Shown: positions 25,263 to 33,335 of the stretch, piece by piece | How positions within the stretch are numbered: the stretch's first letter is position 1 | Layout of the letters: each line of letters starts with the position of its first letter | Source of the DNA: JBDHAC01 sp039589195 | GTDB taxonomy: Bacteria; Gemmatimonadota; Gemmatimonadetes; Palauibacterales; Palauibacteraceae | Length of the DNA: 44,889 nucleotides | Reading direction: 5' to 3' | Assembly: GCA_039589195.1 (NCBI GenBank) | Contig: JBDHHV010000012.1 | Location: 1 to 44,889, forward strand | The notes under the pieces: model-generated | What the model saw: only the letters and a program-made list of their open reading frames with translations | Told to the model about the DNA's origin: nothing | Databases searched by the model: none | Made by a program: the position numbers and the translations under genes

Positions 25263-26603
25263 ATGGATCCGATCTCAGGGGCTCTTCTGACTGGAGGTGT
25301 GATCCTCGTCGTCATCATGCTCGCGCTGATGGCGATTCGCCGACTCATCATCATCGTCCCCCCGAACGAAGCGGCCGTGATCACCGGGCGAAACCGTATG
25401 CTCTCGAGTGGGGAGCGGGTCGGGTACCGAAACGTGATCGGGGGTCGCACGCTGCGGATCCCGATCATCGAAGAGGTGGAATACGTCACGCTCGAGACGA
25501 TCCCCATCGAGATCTCGGTGACGAACGCGTTCTCGAAGGGGAATATCCCGCTCAACATCGAAGCGATCGCCAACGTCAAGCTCGCCTCACAGCCCGAGAC
25601 GGTGTTCAACAACGCGGTGGAACGCCTGCTCGGAAAGCCGATGGAGGAAGTCCGGGAGTTGGCCCGTGACACGCTGATGGGGAATCTGAGAGGCGTGCTG
25701 GCCACGCTCACGCCCGAAGAGGTGAACGAAGACCGATTGGGCTTCGCGCGGGCGCTGGCAGAGGACGCCGGCGAGGATCTCGCGGCGCTCGGGTTCCATC
25801 TGGACGTGCTGAAGATCCAGAACGTAGCCGACGAGCGCGGTTATCTGGAAGCGATCGGCCGCAAGCGTGCCGCCGAGGCGGTCCGGGACGCGGAGATCGC
25901 GGAAGCGGATGCCGATTCGTCGACCCGGCAGCGGCAGGCCGACGCACGGCAGCTCGCGGAGGTGCGGGAAGCCGAGGCCGACATCGCGATAGCCGAAGCG
26001 AAGAACCTGCTGCGTGTGCGCCGGGCGGAGTTGGACCGCGAAGGGCTCACGGCGGAAAAGATCGCGCACGTGCACGCCGATGAAGCCGAGATCGAGGCCC
26101 TCAAGCAGCTCGAGATGAGGCGGGTCGAGCGGGAGACCGAGCGACTGCGCGCCGACGTGATCGCCCCCGCGCAGGCCGAAAGGGAAGCCGCTCAGGCGCT
26201 CGCGGAGGCGCAGGCGGCTCCGATCCTTGAGCGAGGCAAGGCGAACGTCCGCGTGCTCGAGCTGCTGTACGAGAAGCTGCAACAGGGTGGGGACCAGGCG
26301 TTCGCGGCGTTTCTGGCGGAGAAGCTGCCCGAGCTGCTCCGGATCTCGGTCGAAGCGATCAAGGACGTGGATATCGATCGCCTGGTCGTGCTGGACGGGG
26401 GCGAGGGAACCGGCGTGACCAACGTCGTGAACCAGAAGATTCGCGGCGCGCTCGGCACCATCGAAGGCCTTTCGTCCAGCCTCGGGATCGACATCGAAGC
26501 CGCGCTGCGGGGAGCGGCCACTCGCATCGGCGGCTCGGGCGAGGGTGAGGTAGGTGACGCGCGTGAGAGTCCGCCCCCGATGGACCCCGGAGGGGAAGGC
26601 TAG
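25263..26603 (+). CDS. Flotillin-like SPFH protein
   Basis: 446 residues. ATG 25263 has GGAGG shortly upstream and is followed by a membrane helix (ALLTGGVILVVIMLALMAI). The SPFH/band-7 domain covers about residues 30-180 (VPPNEAAVITGR, LRIPIIEEVEYVTLETIPIEI, LNIEAIANVKL, LARDTLMGNLRGVLATLTPEEV). A long Ala/Glu-rich helical region with repeats such as EAEADIAIAEAKN follows (about 200-340), then a C-terminal oligomerisation part. Flotillins scaffold membrane microdomains with the adjacent NfeD-type protein. Length and layout match FloT/YqiK. The two genes form an operon. Confidence 0.9.
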   Translation: MDPISGALLTGGVILVVIMLALMAIRRLIIIVPPNEAAVITGRNRMLSSGERVGYRNVIGGRTLRIPIIEEVEYVTLETIPIEISVTNAFSKGNIPLNIEAIANVKLASQPETVFNNAVERLLGKPMEEVRELARDTLMGNLRGVLATLTPEEVNEDRLGFARALAEDAGEDLAALGFHLDVLKIQNVADERGYLEAIGRKRAAEAVRDAEIAEADADSSTRQRQADARQLAEVREAEADIAIAEAKNLLRVRRAELDREGLTAEKIAHVHADEAEIEALKQLEMRRVERETERLRADVIAPAQAEREAAQALAEAQAAPILERGKANVRVLELLYEKLQQGGDQAFAAFLAEKLPELLRISVEAIKDVDIDRLVVLDGGEGTGVTNVVNQKIRGALGTIEGLSSSLGIDIEAALRGAATRIGGSGEGEVGDARESPPPMDPGGEG

Positions 26604-26782
26604 CCCCTCTCGGAACCCCCGCTCTCGGGACTCCCGGCCGCCAGCCGTCCCTCGAGATGGTCGCGCTCGCGGTGCACGACGCCGCGCCGATCTTTGCCCC
26701 CGGCGAGCGAGCCTGATAGGTATGGGGGCGCCCGGTCGAGGGCGCGAATGCCGGTACATCACCACACAGAAGGAGTGAACGG

Positions 26783-27541
26783 ATGAGGTCCATTCGGGGA
26801 GCCGTCGAGTGCACGGCGTTCTTGTTATGCAGCCTGACGGTTTTCGGGTGCGGGTCCGACTCCGATTCCGACTCGGCATCCGAGGGCGATGTCCCCGGGA
26901 CCGAAGCACCGTCACCCAGTGCCACGAGCGAAGGGGGCAACGAGATGAGTGACTCGCCGCTGCTGGGCCCGAGCAGTCCGGAGAACAATCGGACCGCGCC
27001 GGGCGAGTTCACGATCCGGTTCTCCACCTCCGCCGGTGACTTCAACGTGGTCGTTCATCGCGATTGGGCGCCGAACGGCGCCGATCGATTGTACAACCTG
27101 GTCAGGGCCGGATTCTACGACGGGGCCCGCTTCTTCCGCGTCCTGGACGGGTTCATGGCCCAGTTCGGAATCAACGGTGACCCACAGGTGTCCGCGGTCT
27201 GGCGTGGTGCGCAGATTCCGGACGATCCGGTCGTCGAGAGCAACACGCGGGGTCGGGTCACGTACGCGATGGGTGGGCCGAACACGCGCACCAGTCAGCT
27301 CTTCATCAACTATGGCAACAACTCGACCCTGGATCAGCAGGGCTTCTCCCCGCTCGGCGAGGTGGTCGAGGGGATGGAGGTCGTCGACCGTCTCTACAGC
27401 GGGTACGGGGAAGGGGCTCCACGCGGCACCGGGCCAGACCAGGGCCGAATCCAGTTCGAGGGGAACGCCTACCTGGAAGCCGACTACCCCGAGTTGGACT
27501 ACATCATCGAGGCTCGGCTCGTCGACGGCGAGGACGACTGA
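26783..27541 (+). CDS. Cyclophilin-type peptidyl-prolyl isomerase lipoprotein
   Basis: 252 residues. AAGGAG lies eight bases before the ATG. A lipoprotein signal ends LTVFGC, then a Ser/Asp-rich linker (SDSDSDSASEGD) and a Pro/Ser tether. The cyclophilin domain begins at about residue 75 (FTIRFSTSAGDFNVVVHRDWAPNG). Core motifs are YDGARFFRVLDGFMAQFG, where the Phe-Phe-Arg block carries the catalytic Arg, and RTSQLFINYGNN. GFSPLGEVVEGMEVVDRLYSGYG follows. The protein should act on folding of exported proteins at the envelope. The linker holds it away from the membrane. Confidence 0.9.
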   Translation: MRSIRGAVECTAFLLCSLTVFGCGSDSDSDSASEGDVPGTEAPSPSATSEGGNEMSDSPLLGPSSPENNRTAPGEFTIRFSTSAGDFNVVVHRDWAPNGADRLYNLVRAGFYDGARFFRVLDGFMAQFGINGDPQVSAVWRGAQIPDDPVVESNTRGRVTYAMGGPNTRTSQLFINYGNNSTLDQQGFSPLGEVVEGMEVVDRLYSGYGEGAPRGTGPDQGRIQFEGNAYLEADYPELDYIIEARLVDGEDD

Positions 27542-27555
27542 GCTCCTCCCCCTAA

Positions 27556-27649
27556 CGGTGCGTCCCGATACTGGCCCCAGGGCCGTTCCGGGACGCACCG
27601 CCTCGTCGGGGACGTTGCGTCCCCCCCCTATTGTGTTGCGTGTGCGCAA
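27556..27649 (+). terminator. Three hairpins in series after the cyclophilin gene
   Basis: Hairpin 1 is CGGTGCGTCCCG (27556-27567) with CGGGACGCACCG (27589-27600), a perfect 12-bp stem whose loop holds its own GGCC pair. Hairpin 2 is GGGGACG-TTG-CGTCCCC (27608-27624). Hairpin 3 is GTTGCG-N4-CGCAAC (27634-27649). None has a clear T-tract. The cluster most likely ends transcription of the cyclophilin gene. The rest of the roughly 290-base gap has no gene. Confidence 0.5.
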
Positions 27650-27833
27650 CGCTTGAATGGTGGCCGGAGACCTCCGCCCCTGGTTCCGGGCCGACACGAG
27701 GATCTCCACGCCGCCCTCGCATCTGACCGCCGTACCCTGACGGAGCGCGTGCCGAGCGGACAATCGGGGACCTGACACCCCGTGCGGGCAGTGCCTCCGA
27801 GCCAGTGCCGAAGTGGGGCGGACCACCCCCCAC

Positions 27834-28847
27834 ATGCGCGCGTATCTTGCAACGCCGTCTCGGAATAGCGGAACTGCTCGGGAACCGGGGGGGCTGGCCT
27901 TGCAGGACGATCGACAGAAAGAGGCGCGCATTCTCGTCATCGACGACGAGCCTCAGAACGTCCGGTACATCACTGACGTTCTGAACTGGGCCGGATACGA
28001 GCATGTGGAGGGCGTCACCGACCCGCTGGAGGCGGCCCAGCGGTTTCAGGACGTGGATCCGGACCTCGTGATCCTGGACCTGCTCATGCCGGAGCTGGAC
28101 GGCTTCGATGTGATGGAGGCCATTCGCGGGTTGCAGCCCGACGAAGCCTACCTGCCCATCCTGGTCCTGACATCCGACATCAGCAGCGAATCCCGCCGAC
28201 GGGCTCTGGGAGGCGGCGCCAAGGACTTTCTCATCAAGCCGATGAGCCCGACCGAGCTGCGACTCCGTGTCGACAACCTCCTCGAGACCCGTTTTCTGTA
28301 CCTGAAGTGCGCCAGCCTGGCGCAGGTGCGCGGAACGCGAGCTCGATCCGGCGGCGGTGAGCAGGAGGTCGACACCGAGCTGCAACTGTTGGAGCGTTGG
28401 GCGGCTTCGATCGATCAGGCACAGCCGAGTGAAAGCGACCACGCGAAGCGCGTGAGCTGGGTGAGCGGGCGCCTCGCCGAGACACTCGAGTTGCCGAGTC
28501 ACGAGGTCGAGTTGATCAGACGTGCGGCCCTGTTGCACGATCTCGAGTCGGGGCAGCGCGTCCTCGAGGGCAGCGCGCTACCGGTCTTGGAAAGGGCGCG
28601 TGAGATGCTCTCAGGGCTTGCGGAGTCATGGGATGGCAGCGGAACCAGTGGGCTACGAGGTCCGGCGATCCCGCTTATCGCGCGGATCGTATCCGTCGCA
28701 GACCACTTCGACAGACTAACGCACGGCAACTCCTCACCTTCGGGCCACGACGACCCATTGGTGGAGATCGAGCGTCTGGCGGGCCAGCGATTCGATCCGA
28801 CGGTCGTACAGGCCCTGCTGCAAACCCAGAGCGTTCGCACGGTCTGA
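27834..28847 (+). CDS. Response regulator with degenerate HD-GYP-like output domain
   Basis: About 337 residues. The start is uncertain: ATG 27834 is used here, TTG 27900 just before the REC domain is equally possible, and a GTG lies at 27813. The receiver domain is complete: ILVIDDEP acidic pair, phospho-acceptor LVILDLLMP (Asp82), LVLTSD and KDFLIKP with the conserved Lys. The C-terminal half resembles HD-GYP: DHAKRVSWVSGRLAETL, AALLHDLESG and AESWDGSGTSGL...IPLIARIVSVADHFDRLTHG. The lysine after HD, the middle HxxxG and HHE motifs and the GYP triplet are missing, and the domain is shortened by some 40 residues. Cyclic-di-GMP hydrolysis is therefore unlikely. The stop overlaps the kinase start, so the two form a pair. 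Confidence 0.8.
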   Translation: MRAYLATPSRNSGTAREPGGLALQDDRQKEARILVIDDEPQNVRYITDVLNWAGYEHVEGVTDPLEAAQRFQDVDPDLVILDLLMPELDGFDVMEAIRGLQPDEAYLPILVLTSDISSESRRRALGGGAKDFLIKPMSPTELRLRVDNLLETRFLYLKCASLAQVRGTRARSGGGEQEVDTELQLLERWAASIDQAQPSESDHAKRVSWVSGRLAETLELPSHEVELIRRAALLHDLESGQRVLEGSALPVLERAREMLSGLAESWDGSGTSGLRGPAIPLIARIVSVADHFDRLTHGNSSPSGHDDPLVEIERLAGQRFDPTVVQALLQTQSVRTV

Positions 28848-30445
28848 TGCCTGCCCCGCTAATCAGCCTCAGTCTCCGGTCCCGCCTCTACTTGGGCGCC
28901 GCAGTCCTCATCCTCCTCCTCCTCTCACCGGCGTACTACAGCCTTCGTCAGCTGGCCGAGCTACGGGACATCGCGTTCGATCTCCAGAGCCGGCACGCTG
29001 CGGCGCTCCTGGCCGTCGGCCGAATCGAGGCGACCCTCTCGGAGCTCAACCGAGAGCAACGGAATTTCGTCACGTCGGCGACGTCCCAGAATCGCTCCGC
29101 CATGTATGAGTCGATCGATCTGGCGCGCCTGTATGTGACACGGCTGGGCGAGAGCGGGTACGTGGAGGCCGCGCAAACCGAATCGCTGCGTCTCGACACG
29201 CTGGAAGCTACGACCGCGCGGATCGACACGCTGATGACCCGTCGCCGGGTATCCGCGGCCAGCGCGAGCTACGCCGAGATCCGTCCGGTGTTCGAGCGAG
29301 CCAGCGAGTCTCTGACCCTGCTCGCGGAGACCATCGATGGCCGGAGCACGGCGGCCGCCATCCGCGCGCAGGAGATCAGCCAGCGTGCGGCAGGTACGGC
29401 GGCCCTGGCTACGGGCCTGGCCGGCGGACTGGCAGTGTTGCTGGCCTTGCTCAGCGTGGGGGCCGTGACCGGGCCGTTGGGGCGATTGCGCGCAGCCATG
29501 GCCTCCGTGGCGGGTGGACGTTTCGTGCCGCCCAGGGACCTGCCTTACGGCCGCACGGATGAGATCGGGGACCTGACTCGCTCGTTTCGCTCGATGGCCG
29601 AGCGACTGGCGGAATTAGACCGGCTGAAAGCGGAGTTCGTGAGCATTGCCAGCCACGAGCTGAAGACGCCGGTGAACGTGATCCGTGGTTACGTCGAGAT
29701 GATCGAGGATGGGTCCTACGGAGAGGTGGACCAGAAGCAGGCGGAGGTGCTGGGTTACGTGCGCGAGCAGACCGACGTCCTGCGGGAGCGGGTCGATCAG
29801 CTGCTTGCGATGAGTCGGCTCGAGGCCCAGGGACTCGATGTGGAGCTGACCACCGTGTCGCTCGAGGAGTTGCTCGAGGAGATCCGTCGCAACTTCGCGG
29901 GTCTCGCCGCCCAGAAGCGCGTCGTATTCCGAACGATCGCCGAGCGCACCGCGCCCGTCACGGTGCTACTCGATCGGCGCAGGGTGCGGGACGAGCTCCT
30001 CGGGAACCTGCTCTCCAACGCATTCAAGTTCACGCCACGCGGCGGGGCGATCGACCTCAAGGCGTGGGGGGAGCCGGGCTGGATCGTCTTCCAGATCCGG
30101 GACACCGGTCAGGGAATCCCACCCGCGGAACTGCCTTACATCTTCGAGAAGTACTATCAGGCCGGGCAGCACGCCGGGAAGGTCGGTGCGGGTCTCGGCC
30201 TGGCCATCGCGCGGGAGATCGTCGAAGCACACGGCGGGACCATCAGCGTCGAGAGCGAACCGGGGATCGGATCATCGTTCCGCGTCGAGTTGCCTGCGGA
30301 AGCACCCGCCACCGACACGATCGACGCCTCGACGCGGTTCGGACGACTCCGTTCTCACACCCCGGCACCCAACGACAAGGAAAACCTGGAAGAACGTCGG
30401 GAGCAGAGGAAGGAGCGCATCCTCCAGCGACTGGGCCGGAGCTGA
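28847..30445 (+). CDS. Sensor histidine kinase
   Basis: 532 residues; the ATG shares its A with the stop TGA of the regulator gene (TGATG). There is an N-terminal membrane helix (LYLGAAVLILLLLSPAYYS), a helical periplasmic sensor region of the four-helix type to about residue 180, and a second helix (ALATGLAGGLAVLLALLSVG). HAMP follows (GPLGRLRAAMASVAGG...DEIGDLTRSF). HisKA has the phospho-acceptor in SIASHELKTPVNVI (His270). The catalytic domain carries N-box NLLSNAFKFTPRGG, G1 DTGQGIP, F-box EKYYQAGQ and G2 GAGLGLAIAREIVEAHGG. It probably phosphorylates the upstream REC protein. The ligand is unknown. Confidence 0.92.
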   Translation: MPAPLISLSLRSRLYLGAAVLILLLLSPAYYSLRQLAELRDIAFDLQSRHAAALLAVGRIEATLSELNREQRNFVTSATSQNRSAMYESIDLARLYVTRLGESGYVEAAQTESLRLDTLEATTARIDTLMTRRRVSAASASYAEIRPVFERASESLTLLAETIDGRSTAAAIRAQEISQRAAGTAALATGLAGGLAVLLALLSVGAVTGPLGRLRAAMASVAGGRFVPPRDLPYGRTDEIGDLTRSFRSMAERLAELDRLKAEFVSIASHELKTPVNVIRGYVEMIEDGSYGEVDQKQAEVLGYVREQTDVLRERVDQLLAMSRLEAQGLDVELTTVSLEELLEEIRRNFAGLAAQKRVVFRTIAERTAPVTVLLDRRRVRDELLGNLLSNAFKFTPRGGAIDLKAWGEPGWIVFQIRDTGQGIPPAELPYIFEKYYQAGQHAGKVGAGLGLAIAREIVEAHGGTISVESEPGIGSSFRVELPAEAPATDTIDASTRFGRLRSHTPAPNDKENLEERREQRKERILQRLGRS

Positions 30446-30464
30446 ACCAAAAAAAGGATAGCGC

Positions 30465-30500
30465 AAGAAAACGGGCGGCCTGAAGGCCGCCCGTTCATCG
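30465..30500 (-). terminator. Rho-independent terminator, best read on the minus strand
   Basis: ACGGGCGGCC-TGAA-GGCCGCCCGT is a perfect 10-bp stem (30471-30494). On the minus strand it is followed by TTTTCTT, a usable T-tract. On the plus strand only TTC follows. It lies 40 bases beyond the stop of the minus-strand beta-barrel remnant and 25 bases after the kinase stop, so it may serve both. Confidence 0.7.
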
Positions 30501-30536
30501 AGTCCGTCAAGTCCCCGGGTTCACCGCCGTCGACGG

Positions 30537-30660
30537 TCAGTTCACCTTGATGCCCGCCCGGGCCATAATCGAAAAGGCCCGGCCCTTCACGGAGGGATCC
30601 TCCCCGCCGGCTCCGGGATCCGTGAGCCCGAGGTTGTAGCGGCCGTCGATCAATAACACG
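30537..30660 (-). pseudogene. 3' remnant of an outer-membrane beta-barrel protein gene
   Basis: The minus-strand frame ending at TGA 30537 reads GDSLVLLIDGRYNLGLTD, a Gly/Glu/Asp turn, then PSVKGRAFSIMARAGIKVN. This is the look of the last two or three strands of a porin-family barrel: DGRY.LGL, loop, then a KxRAFSIMxG-type closing strand. The final residue is Asn rather than the usual Phe or Trp. Upstream the frame stays open to 30914 but turns into Arg/Ala-rich sequence with no barrel pattern, and it runs under the P1 peptidase gene on the other strand. So only the tail seems to survive. A minus-strand terminator follows it. Confidence 0.4.
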
Positions 30661-30811
30661 AGTGAATCTCCCACGTCGTGTCGAGGTTGCGGCGCGTCGA
30701 TGGCCGAGCTCACAGCGGCTTGGATGGCAGGCACTTGCGGACCTCTGCACCCTGCGCACACGCTACCTGTGTTCGCCGTTTGGATTCGATGCTCGTGGAG
30801 ACCTCGTTCGC

Positions 30812-31969
30812 ATGCACAGGCCATTGAAGCGCCTCCTCGTCGTGTCGGTTGTCGGGATCTGGACCGCGCTCGGTTGGAACCTCGAGCTGAGCGCCCAGTC
30901 ACGGCCAAGGGCACGGGACTCCGGTGTCGTCATCGGGCGATTGCCGACCGGGACCTGGAACGCGATCACCGATGTCCGCGGGATTCGCGTCGGACATGAG
31001 ACCGTGTCGATCGGCGATTCGATCCGTACCGGCGTGACGGCGATCCTTCCGCACGCGGGGAACCTTTATCGCGATCGTGTGCGGGCAGCTATCGCGGTCG
31101 GAAACGGGTTCGGCAAGCTGGTCGGGCTCAGCCAGGTCAACGAGCTCGGCGAGATCGAGACGCCGATCCTGCTAACCGGTACCCTGAGTGTGTTCCGAGC
31201 GGCGGACGCGCTGATCGACACGCTACTGGCCCACCCGGACAATGCCGATGTGCGCTCGATCAATCCCGTGGTCGGCGAAACCAACGACGGATACCTGAGC
31301 GACATTCGGGCCCGGCCCATCCAGCCGGAGCACGTACGCTCCGCGCTCCGGAGGGCCACCGATGGGCCGGTCGACGAGGGGAGCGTAGGAGCGGGGACCG
31401 GCACGCGGGCACTCGGGTGGAAGGGCGGGATCGGAACGGCGTCACGCCGGCTCGATACCGAGTCCGGACCGGTGACGGTCGGCGTGCTCGTACAGACGAA
31501 CTTCGGCGGGAGCCTTCGCATCGATGGCGTCCCGGTGGGGGACAGCCTGCGAGCGCGCGGTCTGACAGGGCAGGGGCCCGTCGAGAGGCGCTCGGACCAG
31601 GACGGCTCGGTCATGATCGTGGTGGCCACCGACGCCCCACTCGCCCACCGGGAGCTCGAGCGCGTCGCGACCCGCGCGTTCCTCGGTATCGCCCGTGCCG
31701 GGTCACACATGTCCCACGGGTCCGGGGACTACGCGATTGCCTTCACCACTTCCGGGGCTGCCGCATCGCGCGATTCGCAGCTTCTTTCCAGTCTCTTCGA
31801 AGCGACGGTGGAGGCGACAGAGGAAGCGGTGATAAATTCCCTCTTCAGGGCGACGACCGTGACCGGGCACCGGGGACGTCGTTGGGAGGCCTTGCCGCTC
31901 GCTCCGACCCTACAGCTTTTGCGTAAGGCGGGGGCCGCACCGGAGCCCGCCGACTCGCCAGAGCGGTGA
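30812..31969 (+). CDS. Exported P1-family (DmpA-type) aminopeptidase/esterase
   Basis: 385 residues from ATG 30812, with GGAG about 13 bases upstream. A signal peptide ends ELSAQS. The P1/DmpA fold follows: NAITDVRGIRVGHETV, GVTAILPHAGN, AIAVGNGFGKLVGLSQVNELGEIETPILLTGTLSV, GETNDGYLSDIRA and GSVGAGTGTRALGWKGGIGTAS. The self-cleavage site is QDGS-VMIVVATDAP; Ser266 would be the new N-terminal nucleophile, splitting the precursor into alpha and beta chains. Family members cleave N-terminal L-amino acids or D-amino acid amides and esters. An earlier GTG frame exists, but it covers the beta-barrel remnant and adds no conserved sequence. Confidence 0.9.
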   Translation: MHRPLKRLLVVSVVGIWTALGWNLELSAQSRPRARDSGVVIGRLPTGTWNAITDVRGIRVGHETVSIGDSIRTGVTAILPHAGNLYRDRVRAAIAVGNGFGKLVGLSQVNELGEIETPILLTGTLSVFRAADALIDTLLAHPDNADVRSINPVVGETNDGYLSDIRARPIQPEHVRSALRRATDGPVDEGSVGAGTGTRALGWKGGIGTASRRLDTESGPVTVGVLVQTNFGGSLRIDGVPVGDSLRARGLTGQGPVERRSDQDGSVMIVVATDAPLAHRELERVATRAFLGIARAGSHMSHGSGDYAIAFTTSGAAASRDSQLLSSLFEATVEATEEAVINSLFRATTVTGHRGRRWEALPLAPTLQLLRKAGAAPEPADSPER

Positions 31970-31991
31970 ACCACCGACCCCGAGCCGCGAC

Positions 31992-33335
31992 ATGAAGATC
32001 ATCATCGTTGGTGCCGGCCAGGTAGGATACCACCTTGCGGAGACGCGCTCTCAAGAGGACCAGGGCGTCGTCGTCATCGATTCCAACCCCGAGCGGGCGG
32101 AGCACATCGGCGATCGTCTGGATGTCCTCTCGGTGGCCGGGAACGGGGCATCCATCCGGGTGCTGGAAACGGCCGGCGTCGCCGACGCCAAGCTCTTCCT
32201 GGCGGTGACGAACAAGGACGAGGTCAACATCATCGGCTGTCTGGCCGCGCACCGGCTCGGGGTCGAACAGAAGGTGGCCCGCATCAGCAGCCCGGAATTC
32301 TACGTGGAAGGCAGCGTCCTGTCGCATGAGCATCTGGGGATCGACCTGATGATCAACCCGGAACGCGAAAGCGCGCGCGAGACTTTCGAGCTGCTCAGCA
32401 CCGAAGCAGCGACCGAGCTGGTGAGCTTTGCGAAAGGCAAGGTGTTTCTCATCGGGATGCGTGTGCTGCCCGATGCGCCGGTGGTAGGCAAGTCGATCGC
32501 GCAACTCGATGAGGAGCTGCACCCCCGCGCATACACGACGGTCGCCATCAATCGCGATGGCGAGACGGAGATACCGAACGGATCGAGCCGGATCGAAGCG
32601 GACGACCTGATCTTTCTCGTCAGCCCCGCACACCAGATGGCCGGGCTCCCGGCGCTCGCCGGTTACGAGCCCTACCGGCTGCGGCGCGTCATGATCGCCG
32701 GTGGGAGCCAGGAGGCCGTCTATCTCGCCCGCACCCTCACCGAGCATGACATCGCGTATTCGATTCTGGACATCGACCGAGCCCGCTGCGTGGAGCTGTC
32801 GTCGATGCTGCCCGAGGCGCTCGTGCTGCAGGGCGATGCGACGGATGCGGAGCTGCTCGACATGGAGGGGATAGCGGGCGTGGATGGGTTTGTCGCGTAC
32901 ACCGGACAGGATGAGACCAATATGCTGTCCAGTCTGCTCGCGAAGGCCTCCGGCGCTCGCAAGGTGGTCAGCCTGCTTCATCGACGTCAGTACATCCCGT
33001 TGGCCAACAAGGTTGGAATCGACGCCGCGGTCTCCCCGCGCCTTTCGGCTGCGAACTCCATCCTGCGCTATCTGCACCGGGCGAACGTGTTGGGCGTCGT
33101 GGCTCTCAGGGGGATCGATGCGGAGGCGATCGAGGTCAGAATCGGGAGCGACGCGACAGCCCTGGGGCGGCCCTTCCGCAGCTTGGACATACCGGAGGGG
33201 GGGGTAGTGGGCGCGATCATCCGCGGCCGCAAGGTGATCACCCCGCGCGGAGATGATGCGGTGCGGGCGGGAGACCATGTGGTGCTCTTCGCGCTACCGC
33301 ACACGATGCCCAAGTTGGAGCGGCTGTTCGCGTGA
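31992..33335 (+). CDS. trkA: Trk potassium uptake regulatory subunit TrkA
   Basis: 447 residues, two tandem RCK units as in standard TrkA. The first Rossmann motif is MKIIIVGAGQVGYHLAE, and the acidic end of strand 2 is VVVIDSNPERAE. RCK-C near residues 140-220 includes VGKSIAQLDEELHPRAYTTVAINR. The second NAD-binding unit starts VMIAGGSQEAVYLART and lacks the full GxGxxG. VIDIDRARC-like LDIDRARC and LQGDATDAELL follow. TrkA binds NAD(H)/ATP and gates TrkH. The stop overlaps trkH by four bases (GTGA). Confidence 0.95.
   Translation: MKIIIVGAGQVGYHLAETRSQEDQGVVVIDSNPERAEHIGDRLDVLSVAGNGASIRVLETAGVADAKLFLAVTNKDEVNIIGCLAAHRLGVEQKVARISSPEFYVEGSVLSHEHLGIDLMINPERESARETFELLSTEAATELVSFAKGKVFLIGMRVLPDAPVVGKSIAQLDEELHPRAYTTVAINRDGETEIPNGSSRIEADDLIFLVSPAHQMAGLPALAGYEPYRLRRVMIAGGSQEAVYLARTLTEHDIAYSILDIDRARCVELSSMLPEALVLQGDATDAELLDMEGIAGVDGFVAYTGQDETNMLSSLLAKASGARKVVSLLHRRQYIPLANKVGIDAAVSPRLSAANSILRYLHRANVLGVVALRGIDAEAIEVRIGSDATALGRPFRSLDIPEGGVVGAIIRGRKVITPRGDDAVRAGDHVVLFALPHTMPKLERLFA

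Noticed and set aside
26604..26782. Possible small gene or RNA between flotillin and cyclophilin
   Set aside because: Only short GC-rich palindromic words are seen; no start with a ribosome-binding site or stable fold stands out.
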